Source: JAFAGO01 sp031987605
GTDB taxonomy: Bacteria; Bacteroidota; Bacteroidia; Flavobacteriales; Weeksellaceae
DNA: 64,000 nt
Direction of reading: 5' to 3'
NCBI GenBank assembly: GCA_031987605.1
Contig: DALZZF010000004.1
Span: forward strand, 186,001 to 250,000
Positions within the stretch are counted from its first letter, which is position 1. Each line of letters starts with the position of its first letter. Below the pieces are notes generated by a model that was given only the letters and a program-made list of their open reading frames with translations, ran no database searches and was not told where the DNA came from. A program made the position numbers and the translations under genes. This document shows positions 1 to 8,906 of the stretch, piece by piece.

Positions 1-1220
1 TCAAGAATAATAAACTCCGCACGTTCCTTACCATGATTGGTGTAGGCTGGGGAATGTTTCTGTATGTTACCCTTTTAGGTGCTGCAAAAGGAATGGAAAA
101 CGGTTTCGATAAATTATTCTCCGGATTTGCCACCAATTCGATTTTCCTTTGGCCGCAAAGCACTTCGATTCCTTATGACGGATTTCCGAAAGGCAGGGAA
201 ATGGAACTCCACCTGAGCGATATGGAATATCTTGAAAAGAAACTTCCGCAAATCGACTACATTTCTCCACAAAATTCCAGAGGAAATTTCGGATCCGCTG
301 GAGAAACCATGACCAGAGAAGGGAAAGTAGCCACATATACACTGAACGGAGACTATCCCATCGGAAACAAAATTTCAGAAAAACGCCTGCTGTTCGGAAG
401 ATATCTGAATGATGCCGACATTTCGCAGAACAAAAATGTAGTGGTAATCGGGGAAGAAATTTACAAGAACTTCTTCGATGCCAAGAAAAACGAAAACCCA
501 ATCGGGAAATCCATCAACATCAAAGGAATTTTCTTTAATGTAATCGGTGTTTTCGGCGTAAAAAGAGGAGGTGGAATGGAAAGCGACCGCGCCGCCTATA
601 TTCCGCTTTCCACCTTTACAAAAATGTACAACGATGGCGACAAAGTGGGATTTTTTGCCATTGTTTCCAAACCCAATGCGGATGTTTCCGTGGTGGAAGA
701 TCAGGTGAAAAACGAACTCAAAACCAAGTATAATGCTTCTCCCGAAGATACCAATGCGTTCGGAAGTTTTAATCTGGGGAAAGAATTCAAAAAACTGACC
801 GGATTTCTTACCGGAATGCAGTTGCTCACGATTATAGTGGGAACACTCACGATTATTGCCGGCGTTATTGCCATTTCAAATATCCTTTTGATTACGGTGA
901 AAGAGCGTACCAAAGAAATCGGAATCCGAAGAGCACTGGGCGCAAAACCTGCCGAAGTACGAAACCAGATTTTGCTGGAAAGTGTAGTCATTACACTATC
1001 TTCCGGATTAATCGGTTTCATCTTCGGAATGCTTCTGCTGATGATTCTGAACATTGCCACACAAGGTCAGGATGCATTTCCTTTTTACAACCCCACCGTA
1101 AATTACGGCAATGTATTCGGAGCAATGGCAATCATGGTTTTCCTCGGTTTAATTATCGGAATGATTCCGGCGCAAAGAGCCGTAAAAATCCGTCCGATTG
1201 AAGCATTAAGAACGGAATAG
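1..1220 (+). CDS. MacB-type ABC transporter permease (5' end outside window)
   Basis: Inner-membrane FtsX/MacB permease of a tripartite efflux or lipoprotein-handling ABC system. The frame is open from the first window base (codons from position 3 read KNNKLRTFLTM), so the gene starts upstream and the ATG at 33 is internal. A first membrane segment (IGVGWGMFLYVTLLG) is followed by a periplasmic domain of about 230 residues and three C-terminal membrane segments; VKERTKEIGIRRALGA before the third segment is the FtsX-family coupling motif. The adaptor gene follows 234 bp downstream on the same strand. Family assignment is firm; the substrate cannot be told. Confidence 0.9.
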   Translation, partial: KNNKLRTFLTMIGVGWGMFLYVTLLGAAKGMENGFDKLFSGFATNSIFLWPQSTSIPYDGFPKGREMELHLSDMEYLEKKLPQIDYISPQNSRGNFGSAGETMTREGKVATYTLNGDYPIGNKISEKRLLFGRYLNDADISQNKNVVVIGEEIYKNFFDAKKNENPIGKSINIKGIFFNVIGVFGVKRGGGMESDRAAYIPLSTFTKMYNDGDKVGFFAIVSKPNADVSVVEDQVKNELKTKYNASPEDTNAFGSFNLGKEFKKLTGFLTGMQLLTIIVGTLTIIAGVIAISNILLITVKERTKEIGIRRALGAKPAEVRNQILLESVVITLSSGLIGFIFGMLLLMILNIATQGQDAFPFYNPTVNYGNVFGAMAIMVFLGLIIGMIPAQRAVKIRPIEALRTE

Positions 1221-1454
1221 ACAAAAGACAAGTAAAAAGTAAAAAGACAAAAGTAAAAAGAGACAAGTGGAAACAAGAAAATTTGAACAAGGAGACTTTG
1301 AAAAAATGAGATGATTTGATGATATAATGATTGAAAGTTTAATATTAAAAATCAAATAATTTCAAACACTCAAACATTCAAATAAACTCAAAAAAATTCA
1401 AACATCCCAAACTTAGAATCCACATCAAAAAACCTGAAACAAAAAAGAAATTAT
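1221..1454. other. A-rich spacer with degenerate short repeats
   Basis: Gap between permease and adaptor. It is built of imperfect iterations of AAAAAGACAAAAGT-like units (about 1221-1270) and then CAAACA/TTCAAA-like units (about 1370-1415). No terminator, palindrome or TAnnTTTG box was found, so cotranscription of the two flanking genes remains plausible. The simple-repeat character suggests slippage-prone sequence. Confidence 0.5.
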
Positions 1455-2651
1455 ATGAAAAAGAAATTCACCTTTAAAAAAGCGATTTACATCATACTCG
1501 GACTTATCGCCGCCATAGCACTGGTTTCCGTGATCGGATATCTGGTAAAATCCAATGCAGGTTCAAAAGAAGAATTTCTTACGCGCAAACCTGTGGTGCA
1601 GGATATGGATGATAAAGTAATGGCAACCGGAAAAATTGTACCTCAGGAAGAAATTGAAATCAAACCGAATATGTCCGGAATTATTGATAAAATTCTGGTA
1701 AAAGAAGGCGACAAAGTAACTGCCGGACAATTAATCGCAACATTAAGAATCGTTCCGCAAGTGGCGGATGTAAACGGCGCAATACAACAGGTAAGCACCG
1801 CAAATATTGGCGTGAGCAATGCTAAAACCAATCTTGCCAATCAGCAGCAACAGTTTGCCATGCAGCAAAGACTCTACAATCAGGGCGTAATTTCCAAGCA
1901 GGAATTTCTTACGGCACAACAGCAATTGTTCACGGCACAGCAAAATGTGAAAAATGCCAACCAGCAATTGGTAACAGCGCAAAAACAACTTCAGATTGCC
2001 AAAACAGGCGTTACTCCGGAGCTTCAAAGTATGGCGACCACCCAAATCCGCGCAAAAGCAAACGGAACCGTTCTTGAAGTTCCCGTAAAAACCGGAAGTC
2101 AGGTTATTGAAGCCAATTCATTCAATGCCGGAACCACAATTGCTTCGATTGCCGATTTGAATTCATTGATTTTTGAAGGTGAAATTGATGAAGCTCAGGC
2201 CGGAAAAATAAAAGAAGGAATGGAAATGAATATTGTAATCGGAGCCCTTCAAAACAAAAAATTCCCGGGAAAAGTTACCATGATCGCTCCAAAAGGAACC
2301 GATGAAAACGGCACCATAAAATTTCCAATTGAAGGTGATGTTTTCAACCCGACCAACGAATACATCCGCGCAGGATTTTCTGCAAATGGCGAAATCGTAC
2401 TCAGTTCCCAGAAAAATGCACTTCTTCTGGATGAATCTCTTGTACAATATGAAAAAATAAACGGAAAAGATTCTCCCTTTGTGGAAGTAAAACAACCGAA
2501 CGGAAGTTTCAAAAAAGTGAAAGTAAAATTAGGCGCAAGCGATGGAATTAACGTGCAGATTCTTTCCGGAATCGACAAAAATGCAGAAGTAAAAGTCTGG
2601 AATCCTTCCGATAAAGACAAAGAAGAACTGAAAGAAAAGAAATCGAAATAA
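1455..2651 (+). CDS. HlyD/MacA-family periplasmic adaptor subunit
   Basis: 398-aa membrane-fusion protein that would link the inner-membrane permease to an outer-membrane TolC channel. One N-terminal membrane anchor lies at about residues 10-30. A split biotinyl-lipoyl-like domain (IEIKPNMSGIIDKILVKEGD) surrounds a long Gln/Ala-rich coiled-coil hairpin at about residues 105-185, followed by beta-barrel and membrane-proximal domains. The C-terminus is Lys-rich. No TolC or ATPase gene is visible here, but the gene order permease then adaptor suggests the rest lies upstream of the window. A clear terminator follows at once. Confidence 0.9.
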   Translation: MKKKFTFKKAIYIILGLIAAIALVSVIGYLVKSNAGSKEEFLTRKPVVQDMDDKVMATGKIVPQEEIEIKPNMSGIIDKILVKEGDKVTAGQLIATLRIVPQVADVNGAIQQVSTANIGVSNAKTNLANQQQQFAMQQRLYNQGVISKQEFLTAQQQLFTAQQNVKNANQQLVTAQKQLQIAKTGVTPELQSMATTQIRAKANGTVLEVPVKTGSQVIEANSFNAGTTIASIADLNSLIFEGEIDEAQAGKIKEGMEMNIVIGALQNKKFPGKVTMIAPKGTDENGTIKFPIEGDVFNPTNEYIRAGFSANGEIVLSSQKNALLLDESLVQYEKINGKDSPFVEVKQPNGSFKKVKVKLGASDGINVQILSGIDKNAEVKVWNPSDKDKEELKEKKSK

Positions 2652-2676
2652 CGAATCCAAAAAAGGTTAGCAAGAG

Positions 2677-2703
2677 CGCATTCCGAAAAGGGATGCGTTT
2701 TTT
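2677..2703 (+). terminator. Rho-independent terminator after the adaptor gene
   Basis: An 8-bp stem CGCATTCC/GGGATGCG (one G-U pair) with a GAAAA loop is followed by six T. It ends the efflux unit and its last bases touch the stop codon of the converging gene. Confidence 0.85.
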
Positions 2704-3289
2704 ATTTTCTACGGAACAAAAGCACGACATTCAGGAACAAAAGCAATAAATTCAAAGAAATCCAGATGCTCAGCATTTCTTTATCTTCCTGTTCTTTTTC
2801 CACATTTATTCCGGCAATTCCGGCAAGTTTTGCACTTTGGATGATGTAATTGTTCACCTCCACAATCTGATCCATATTTTTATTGGGAACGGAATGCTGC
2901 GAGAAATAAACCAGATTTTTCTTTCCAAGATAACCAATTACCCAGAATTCATCCGAGCGGTTCATATTCAGATATTCGATGCGGTAATATTCCGGACGGA
3001 TTTTCCCGATGTGTTTGGTGATGTATTTATTTGAAGGATCTTTTTGAATCTTTATCAAATAAAAATCAAGTGTAACCGGAAGTTTATTGATGATTAGCGT
3101 GCTCAGTGCGTTCTTCTGATAGCGCGTAGAACTGCTTTCAAAAAAACAGTAGGAAAAAAAACCGATGCACAAAACCACAGTCGTCCAACGGAAAATTCTT
3201 GCCCATTTCGCAAATCTCCCCTTTTTAATAAGGGTAAGAAAAAGAGAAATAATCAGCAGGAGAAAAATGATAAATAGAAGAAAACCCAT
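2702..3289 (-). CDS. Hypothetical membrane protein
   Basis: 195 aa, function not recognised. Two hydrophobic segments near the N-terminus (about residues 2-20 and 33-50), a soluble middle of about 120 residues and a last segment at about 172-191 ending in RRK suggest an integral inner-membrane protein with an exposed central domain. It lies 42 bp downstream of the HD-hydrolase gene on the same strand and may be its operon partner. Its end converges on the adaptor gene's terminator. Confidence 0.65.
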   Translation of the reverse strand: MGFLLFIIFLLLIISLFLTLIKKGRFAKWARIFRWTTVVLCIGFFSYCFFESSSTRYQKNALSTLIINKLPVTLDFYLIKIQKDPSNKYITKHIGKIRPEYYRIEYLNMNRSDEFWVIGYLGKKNLVYFSQHSVPNKNMDQIVEVNNYIIQSAKLAGIAGINVEKEQEDKEMLSIWISLNLLLLFLNVVLLFRRK

Positions 3290-3331
3290 AATTGAGACAA
3301 ATATAATGGAATTCTAAAAAACAGCGCAGGT

Positions 3332-3976
3332 TTAATCTACATTCCATTCGTGATAAAACTGATCGAGAAACTGCAGCATAAACTGATGCCGTTCTTCCGC
3401 AATTTCTTTGGCTTTTGGCGTGTTCATCAAATCTTTGAGCAACAATAGTTTTTCGTAAAAATGGTTGATGGTGGTTCCGTTGGATTTTTTATATTCCTCT
3501 TTGGTCATATTCAGTTTTGGGGAAATTTCGGGATCATACATCAGATTATTTTTAAATCCTCCGAAATTAAACGTCCGCGCAATTCCGATTGCACCAATCG
3601 CATCCAGCCGATCCGCATCCATCACAATCTGTAATTCTACAGGTAAAAACTCAGGAGCATTTCCTCTGTTTTTAAAAGACAAATGCCTGATGATGAATAA
3701 AACCTGCCGGATAATTTCTTCATCAACCGATTGATCTTTCAGAAAATCCTCTGAAACTTTTAAAGCCAAAGTTTCATCGCCGTTATGAAATTTCGGATCG
3801 GCAATATCATGAAGTAAAGCGCCAAGTTGAACAACCTCAAGATTAGCGTCCAGATTTTCAGATAATGTAAGCGATAATTTCCAAACGCGCTCAATATGAA
3901 ACCAGTCGTGTCCGGCTTCTGCTCCTTCCAATTTATATTTTACGAAATCAACTGTTTTTTGAATAAGTTCCGGCAT
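3332..3976 (-). CDS. HD-domain phosphohydrolase
   Basis: About 214 aa. The HD metal site is visible as H in GHDWFHIERVW, HD in LGALLHDIAD, and a later D in VMDADRLDAIGAIG. This pattern fits the YedJ/YpgQ type of HD hydrolase, presumably acting on nucleotides or other phosphate esters in the cytoplasm. A longer reading from 4138 exists, but its first 54 codons include a TATCTTTG promoter box only 13 bases before the ATG at 3976 and do not look like protein, so I take MPELIQKT as the start. Confidence 0.85.
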   Translation of the reverse strand: MPELIQKTVDFVKYKLEGAEAGHDWFHIERVWKLSLTLSENLDANLEVVQLGALLHDIADPKFHNGDETLALKVSEDFLKDQSVDEEIIRQVLFIIRHLSFKNRGNAPEFLPVELQIVMDADRLDAIGAIGIARTFNFGGFKNNLMYDPEISPKLNMTKEEYKKSNGTTINHFYEKLLLLKDLMNTPKAKEIAEERHQFMLQFLDQFYHEWNVD

Positions 3977-3989
3977 TTTCTTTTTTTTG

Positions 3990-3997
3990 CAAAGATA
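3990..3997 (-). promoter_or_regulatory. TAnnTTTG -7 box of the HD-hydrolase gene
   Basis: TATCTTTG on the minus strand, 13 bases before the chosen ATG. It decides the start by placing the longer N-terminus in untranscribed DNA. No clear -33 TTG. Confidence 0.6.
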
Positions 3998-4200
3998 AAA
4001 ACCGAACGGTGAAAATGCGAATAAAACGATTGAAATTAGGTCTGTTTTTTTGCTAAATGAAATCGAAGATTCAACGTAGTCAAAAGCCTTTGCGAGCCTA
4101 AAAGCATACAGAAAAACAAAAATCTTTGCGAACTTCACGTTTAAAAAACACTATGATTAAAAGCGGATAATCATTATTATTTTCACTAAATATTTAAAAA

Positions 4201-5040
4201 TCATCCAATTTCATTCAGAACAATATTCCAGAGTTTTTTGTTGTAGGAACGGAAAAAGTTGATGTGTCCGATTTTCCCGGCTTCCGATTCGGAAACTTTT
4301 ACTTTGCGGTATTTGGGTTGCATATTTGGGAAAGTTTCGTGCATTAATTTTCTTACGCCCTCTTTTGTTACCCAAAAATCGTCTTCCATATAAAGGAAAA
4401 AAGCAGTTTGAGTAAGTTTGGAAGAATAGTTTTCGGTATCTTCCAAAACCTTATTGGTGGATTTTTTATGCATGAGCAACGTGCGCCAGTCTTTTGCATT
4501 TCCGGCAGGAAGACTTTCGCCCAAACCGAATTTTTGTGCAGGAAAATACCCGAGAATTTTTGTTACAACCGGCATTACAATTCCGAATCCCAGCCATGCT
4601 TCCACTTTGGTTTTCAGGCGAAGATTTCCCCAATACGATTTTTGGGTCGCGATAAAAATAAATTCTTTAAATATTTTGGAATCCGGATTCATTCCCAAAA
4701 TCAATGCTCCGACGGAATGTCCGAGACAGAATTTTTCATCATCCGGAAAGTGCTCCTGAATATAATCCGTAACAGCTTTAAAATCCACACTTCCCCACAT
4801 TTTCATACTGGAAGAAAAACCTTTCATTTTCTTCGGTTTGGATTCTCCGATTCCGCGATAATCATAGGTGATTACCGTAAATCCTTTTTCAGCAAAAAAT
4901 TTCGCAAATGAAAAATAAACATGCTGTTTTACGCCTGTTGCCGCATTAATCAGCAGGAGTTTTTTACTATTCTTTTCTGATGTAAAAATTTTTGCCGACA
5001 GCGGATAATCATCCGCTGTAAGTATTATGATTTCTTTCAT
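4201..5040 (-). CDS. Alpha/beta hydrolase (COG4757-like)
   Basis: 279-aa cytoplasmic serine hydrolase. The nucleophile elbow GHSVG sits in FCLGHSVGALILGM (about residues 107-120). The oxyanion region is NAATGVKQH, YDYRGIGES is the usual strand-turn after it, and GHINFF near the C-terminus supplies the likely catalytic His. No signal peptide. The substrate is unknown; the family covers esterases and lipases. Its start faces the GH25 gene across a 370-bp gap occupied by a fold-back element. Confidence 0.85.
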   Translation of the reverse strand: MKEIIILTADDYPLSAKIFTSEKNSKKLLLINAATGVKQHVYFSFAKFFAEKGFTVITYDYRGIGESKPKKMKGFSSSMKMWGSVDFKAVTDYIQEHFPDDEKFCLGHSVGALILGMNPDSKIFKEFIFIATQKSYWGNLRLKTKVEAWLGFGIVMPVVTKILGYFPAQKFGLGESLPAGNAKDWRTLLMHKKSTNKVLEDTENYSSKLTQTAFFLYMEDDFWVTKEGVRKLMHETFPNMQPKYRKVKVSESEAGKIGHINFFRSYNKKLWNIVLNEIG

Positions 5041-5121
5041 TTCGCTTTCGTAAAAATACTAAAAACCCGAAATGCCCAATATTTTTTCTGTATGAAATGA
5101 ATAATAAATATTTTAAACAAT

Positions 5122-5373
5122 ACCTGTTGTGCATTTTAAATTATTGTATTTCGAAGATAAGTTAACGGCTTTGTTTATCTTATTTTCAAAGAATTCGTTT
5201 AGTTTTTTGTCTTGCTTTGCGTTTTAATTATCGCAAGGTGAAACGAAGTTTTCTTTAAAAGGAAATTGTTTTTAAAGATAAACAAAGGTGCTTCGCTTGC
5301 ATCAATAATACAATGAATATGGATTTTATTGATTTTCAAATAATTGTATTTTTATACAAAATGCACAACAGGT
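5122..5373. repeat. Fold-back miniature element A, copy 1
   Basis: 252-bp non-coding element with perfect 16-bp terminal inverted repeats ACCTGTTGTGCATTTT (5122-5137) and AAAATGCACAACAGGT (5358-5373). It is flanked by a direct repeat TAAACAATA (5114-5122 and 5375-5383), consistent with a target duplication. An inner inverted pair CTTTGTTTATCTT/AAGATAAACAAAG lets most of the element fold back on itself. Two further copies lie at 23431 and 27857. It fills most of the 370-bp gap between the hydrolase and GH25 genes. Confidence 0.85.
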
Positions 5374-5398
5374 GTAAACAATATTCCCAATTATCCCC

Positions 5399-5406
5399 TA
5401 TTTTTG
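5399..5406 (+). promoter_or_regulatory. TAnnTTTG -7 box, leaderless GH25 promoter
   Basis: TATTTTTG followed by CACG and then the ATG at 5411. With the usual 4-7 base spacing to the transcription start the mRNA would be leaderless or nearly so. It lies just outside element A copy 1. Confidence 0.6.
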
Positions 5407-5410
5407 CACG

Positions 5411-6274
5411 ATGGCAAAACGACCGATTAAGCGCAAAACAACCCGGAACATTCACCGGAAAAGAAAGAAAACTTTTCTTTCCCGAAGATATATTCTGCTT
5501 GCAGTTCTGGTATTTACACTTTTGGTTACGGGATTTTATCTGAAACACAAAATTTCGTTTTATTATGCCATGTACTTCAATAAATTTGAGCATCGTAGCC
5601 TTAAAAACTCCGAAGATGAAGAAAAAAGAATTAACAAAATTATCGGTGATAATACCGATAAAACTTTCGGAATCGACATCTCGCATTATCAGCGGAAAGA
5701 AGATATAAAATGGGACAGTTTAAGCATTGCCAACCGTTCTATCCCGATCGAATTTGTGGTTTTGCGCTCCACAATGGGAAATAAAAGTACCGACAAACAT
5801 TTTGAACATTTCTGGACAGAAGCCAAAAAAAATGGTCTGATTCGCGGTGCCTATCATTTTTACCGGGCAGATGAAGATCCTGTTTTACAAGCGAATAATT
5901 TTCTGGCTCATGTAAAACTGGAAAGCGGAGATTTGCCGCCGATTCTGGATATTGAAAAAATCCCAAGGCGAAAAACCAAGGAAAAACTCGTGGAAGACTT
6001 AAAAATATGGTGCAGAATCGTGGAGGAAGCCTATGGTGAAAAGCCGATTATCTATACCTATTTTTACTACTACCGCGATTATTTAAAAGGCGAATTTGAT
6101 GATTACCCGATCTGGATGGCGAATTACAATGATGTGCCTACTCCTTCTCCGGACGACAACTGGAAATTCTGGCAGTTTACCGAAAACGGTATTGTATATG
6201 GCATCAACGTAAAAGTGGATGTGGATATTTACAACGGAAGTTTGTGGTCTCTCCGGCGGTTAACTTTGGATTAA
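5411..6274 (+). CDS. Glycoside hydrolase family 25 (lysozyme-like)
   Basis: 287 aa. A basic N-terminus and one membrane anchor (about residues 27-44) precede a GH25 domain that starts at FGIDISHYQ and includes the acidic pair in PILDIEK (Asp180, Glu182) and WKFWQFT at the end, all typical of N-acetylmuramidases. It probably cleaves peptidoglycan from the periplasmic face of the inner membrane. The start follows a TATTTTTG box by four bases. Its stop overlaps the stop of the converging nucleotidase gene by four bases. Confidence 0.9.
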   Translation: MAKRPIKRKTTRNIHRKRKKTFLSRRYILLAVLVFTLLVTGFYLKHKISFYYAMYFNKFEHRSLKNSEDEEKRINKIIGDNTDKTFGIDISHYQRKEDIKWDSLSIANRSIPIEFVVLRSTMGNKSTDKHFEHFWTEAKKNGLIRGAYHFYRADEDPVLQANNFLAHVKLESGDLPPILDIEKIPRRKTKEKLVEDLKIWCRIVEEAYGEKPIIYTYFYYYRDYLKGEFDDYPIWMANYNDVPTPSPDDNWKFWQFTENGIVYGINVKVDVDIYNGSLWSLRRLTLD

Positions 6275-6792
6275 AGAATCTCGTAGATTTCGCTCCACGA
6301 ATTCATCCTTGTATAATGATTGTCCTTTCCTGCATTGTGCAACTGCGAAAAAATAATTCTTTTCCCGGAAAAATAATCGAGATTTTTAGGATGATCGTCG
6401 ATCATGACATCCGCACAAACCGGAACTTTACTTCCGCAAAAGATAAACTGTTTCCACGTCAGAAAAGGGAAAAATTCCTGCAACCACTCGTATTTATCCT
6501 GAAGCGAATTGGGAAATTCCATGGCTGCGGAAACAATGAACACTTCATATTTTTCATTCAGATATTTCATTCCTTCCACCGCATCTTTCATTACGGGAAC
6601 GGTACGGAAAAATCCTTTCATATTCACATGTTTTAAACCGTTTGGAAAAGCGGCAACCTCATCATTTCCGACTGCATCTTCCAATTTTATTTCTTTTCCT
6701 GTTTCTTCTTTTTCGTAGCGGATAAACTGTTGATACACATCAGCCAAAACACCGTCCATATCAACCAAAACTCTTTTCTTATCAGTATTCAT
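6271..6792 (-). CDS. 5'(3')-deoxyribonucleotidase, HAD superfamily (NT5C type)
   Basis: 173-aa cytoplasmic HAD phosphatase. The catalytic motif DMDGV (Asp11, Asp13) is at the N-terminus, a Ser motif is in VFIVSAAM, and DVMIDDHPKNL carries the motif-IV acidic residues. The family dephosphorylates deoxyribonucleoside monophosphates; the exact substrate is inferred. Start: a TAATTTTG box lies four bases before the ATG, the same TTTTGCACGATG arrangement as the neighbouring GH25 gene. Confidence 0.85.
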   Translation of the reverse strand: MNTDKKRVLVDMDGVLADVYQQFIRYEKEETGKEIKLEDAVGNDEVAAFPNGLKHVNMKGFFRTVPVMKDAVEGMKYLNEKYEVFIVSAAMEFPNSLQDKYEWLQEFFPFLTWKQFIFCGSKVPVCADVMIDDHPKNLDYFSGKRIIFSQLHNAGKDNHYTRMNSWSEIYEIL

Positions 6793-6796
6793 CGTG

Positions 6797-6804
6797 CAAA
6801 ATTA
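6797..6804 (-). promoter_or_regulatory. TAnnTTTG -7 box, leaderless nucleotidase promoter
   Basis: TAATTTTG then CACG then ATG on the minus strand. It implies a leaderless transcript. Confidence 0.6.
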
Positions 6805-6912
6805 ATGATAATTACCTCAAACAAGATGAACTTTTTTTTAAATCTCTTGAAACAAAAATAGGTTTTCGTACTTTCGCAACACCAATTTTAAAATCAACTA
6901 TTTCAAATCCTG

Positions 6913-8805
6913 ATGAATTACATTTCCGCCGAAAATCTTACCAAATCCTACGGAATCAAAACCCTTTTTCAAGACATTACTTTCCATATTAATGAAGGCG
7001 ATAAAATTGCCATTGTTGCCAAAAACGGAAGCGGAAAATCCACGCTTCTGAAAATTCTGATGGGAAAAGAAATTGCCGATTCCGGAACGGTTTCCGTCAA
7101 TAAAGATATTCAGGTTGTTTTGTTCGATCAGGAAATAGATTTCAATCCGGAACTTTCCGTGGAAGAATTTATGATGACACTGGATTCGGCACCGATAAAG
7201 GCTTTAAAACAATACCATAAAAGTTTGATTTCCCAAGATACGGACGAAATGGAAAAAGCCATCAACGAGATGGAAGCCCAAAAAGCCTGGGATCTGGAAA
7301 ATGAAATGAAGCAGATTCTTTCCCAACTGAAAATCACGGATTTGGAGGCGAAAATGGGAACGCTTTCGGGTGGACAAATCAAACGTGTTGCGCTGGCAAA
7401 ATTATTAACGGAAACCCGAGCTGAACACCGCCACACGCTTTTAATCATGGATGAACCCACCAACCATCTGGATGTGGAAATGGTGGAATGGCTGGAAAAT
7501 TATCTGAGTAAAGCGAAAATCACTTTGCTCCTCGTTACGCACGATCGCTATTTTCTGGATTCGGTTTGTGATATTATCTGGGAAATGGAGGATAAAAATC
7601 TGTATGTACACAACGGAAGTTACGCCACTTATCTCGAAAACAAAATGATTCGCGAGGATAATCTGAATGCAACCATCGACAAAGCACAAAACCTTTACCG
7701 AAAGGAACTGGAATGGATGCGGAGGCAGCCGAAAGCGAGAACCACAAAATCAAAATCGAGGATTGATGCCTTTTACGATACCGAAAAGGTGGCCAAAACC
7801 AATACCAAAAAAGATTCTTTGGAACTTGATTTCGAGATGAAACGTCTGGGAAATAAAATTTTAGAATTAAAAAATATCAATAAAAAATACAGCGACAACG
7901 TACTTTTGAAAGACTTTTCGTACCAGTTTCAGCGTGGTGAAAAGGTCGGGATTATAGGAAAAAACGGTGCCGGAAAATCGACTTTGCTCAATATTATTCA
8001 AGGATTGGAACCCAAAGATTCCGGAGAAATTGAAACAGGGGAAACCATTAAATTCGGATATTTTTCCCAGAAAGGATTACAGTTTAAAGAAGAAGAACGT
8101 GTAATCGATTTCATCAAAGAAATTTCGGAAAATTTCCCGTTAGCAAACGGAAGAACTATTTCTGCATCGCAGTTTTTGCGCTTATTCCTGTTTGATGACC
8201 AAACGCAATATTCACCAATTTCGAAACTTTCGGGTGGTGAAAAACGCCGATTACATTTAATGTATGTGCTCTACCAGAATCCAAATTTTTTAATTTTTGA
8301 TGAGCCCACCAATGATCTTGATTTGCCAACCTTAACCGTTCTGGAAAATTTTCTGCTGAATTTTCAGGGAAGTTTGATTATTGTTTCACACGACCGTTAT
8401 TTTATGGATCGGATTGTGGATCATGTTCTCGCCTTTGAAGGTGACGGAAAAATTAAAGATTTCATCGGAAATTTTTCAGAATACAGTGAGTCTCGGAAGT
8501 TAGAAACAGGAAGCACGAAGACTGAGAAGGTTGAAAATTTTAAAACGGAATCTGAAAAACTTCCATCTTCGAAATCTCCTCTTCCATCCAAGAAAAAACT
8601 CTCTTTCAAAGAGCAGCGCGAACTGGAAACCATCGAGAAGGAAATGCCGGAGCTGGAGAAACAGCGCAATGCAATTATGGAAAGCCTGAACAACGAAAGC
8701 GATTACGAGAAAATTTCAAAACTTTCCGCTGAACTGGAAACTCTTTCCTCAAAACTGGAAGACTACGAAATGCGCTGGCTGGAGCTTCAGGAAATGATGC
8801 CCTAA
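6913..8805 (+). CDS. ABC-F family ATPase (Uup-like)
   Basis: 630-aa soluble twin-ATPase protein of the ribosome-associated ABC-F family. Walker A motifs are AKNGSGKST (36-44) and GKNGAGKST (about 350); signatures are LSGGQIKR and LSGGEKRR; Walker B motifs are LLIMDEPTNHLD and FLIFDEPTNDLD. A charged linker lies between the halves, and a C-terminal coiled coil (about 555-630) points to the Uup branch rather than EttA. A TACTTTCG box at 6869-6876 is the likely promoter element. Membrane segments are absent, so it is not a transporter. A strong bidirectional terminator follows. Confidence 0.9.
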   Translation: MNYISAENLTKSYGIKTLFQDITFHINEGDKIAIVAKNGSGKSTLLKILMGKEIADSGTVSVNKDIQVVLFDQEIDFNPELSVEEFMMTLDSAPIKALKQYHKSLISQDTDEMEKAINEMEAQKAWDLENEMKQILSQLKITDLEAKMGTLSGGQIKRVALAKLLTETRAEHRHTLLIMDEPTNHLDVEMVEWLENYLSKAKITLLLVTHDRYFLDSVCDIIWEMEDKNLYVHNGSYATYLENKMIREDNLNATIDKAQNLYRKELEWMRRQPKARTTKSKSRIDAFYDTEKVAKTNTKKDSLELDFEMKRLGNKILELKNINKKYSDNVLLKDFSYQFQRGEKVGIIGKNGAGKSTLLNIIQGLEPKDSGEIETGETIKFGYFSQKGLQFKEEERVIDFIKEISENFPLANGRTISASQFLRLFLFDDQTQYSPISKLSGGEKRRLHLMYVLYQNPNFLIFDEPTNDLDLPTLTVLENFLLNFQGSLIIVSHDRYFMDRIVDHVLAFEGDGKIKDFIGNFSEYSESRKLETGSTKTEKVENFKTESEKLPSSKSPLPSKKKLSFKEQRELETIEKEMPELEKQRNAIMESLNNESDYEKISKLSAELETLSSKLEDYEMRWLELQEMMP

Positions 8806-8858
8806 AAATTGAAAACCCCGAATCATTGCTGAAACGGGAGATTTTTTGTGACAAATAA

Positions 8859-8885
8859 AAAAACCGATGGTAATCATCGGTTTTT
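8859..8885. terminator. Bidirectional terminator
   Basis: An 11-bp perfect stem AAAAACCGATG/CATCGGTTTTT with loop GTAAT. The T/A runs on both sides allow it to end both the ABC-F gene (+) and the TPR gene (-). Confidence 0.9.
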
Positions 8886-8906
8886 ATCATTAATCGTTGT
8901 TTCGAT

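Noticed and set aside
3977..4138. N-terminal extension of the HD hydrolase
   Set aside because: It contains the TATCTTTG promoter box and a low-complexity hydrophobic reading that does not fit the family; the ATG at 3976 is used instead.
5122..5373. CRISPR repeat or rho-independent terminator as explanation for the repeated segment
   Set aside because: Copies are isolated, about 250 bp long, with inverted ends and flanking duplications; no spacer-repeat array.
5313..5686. Short ORFs overlapping fold-back element A copy 1 and the GH25 gene
   Set aside because: They are readings across repeat DNA or shadows of the GH25 frame with no protein-like pattern.
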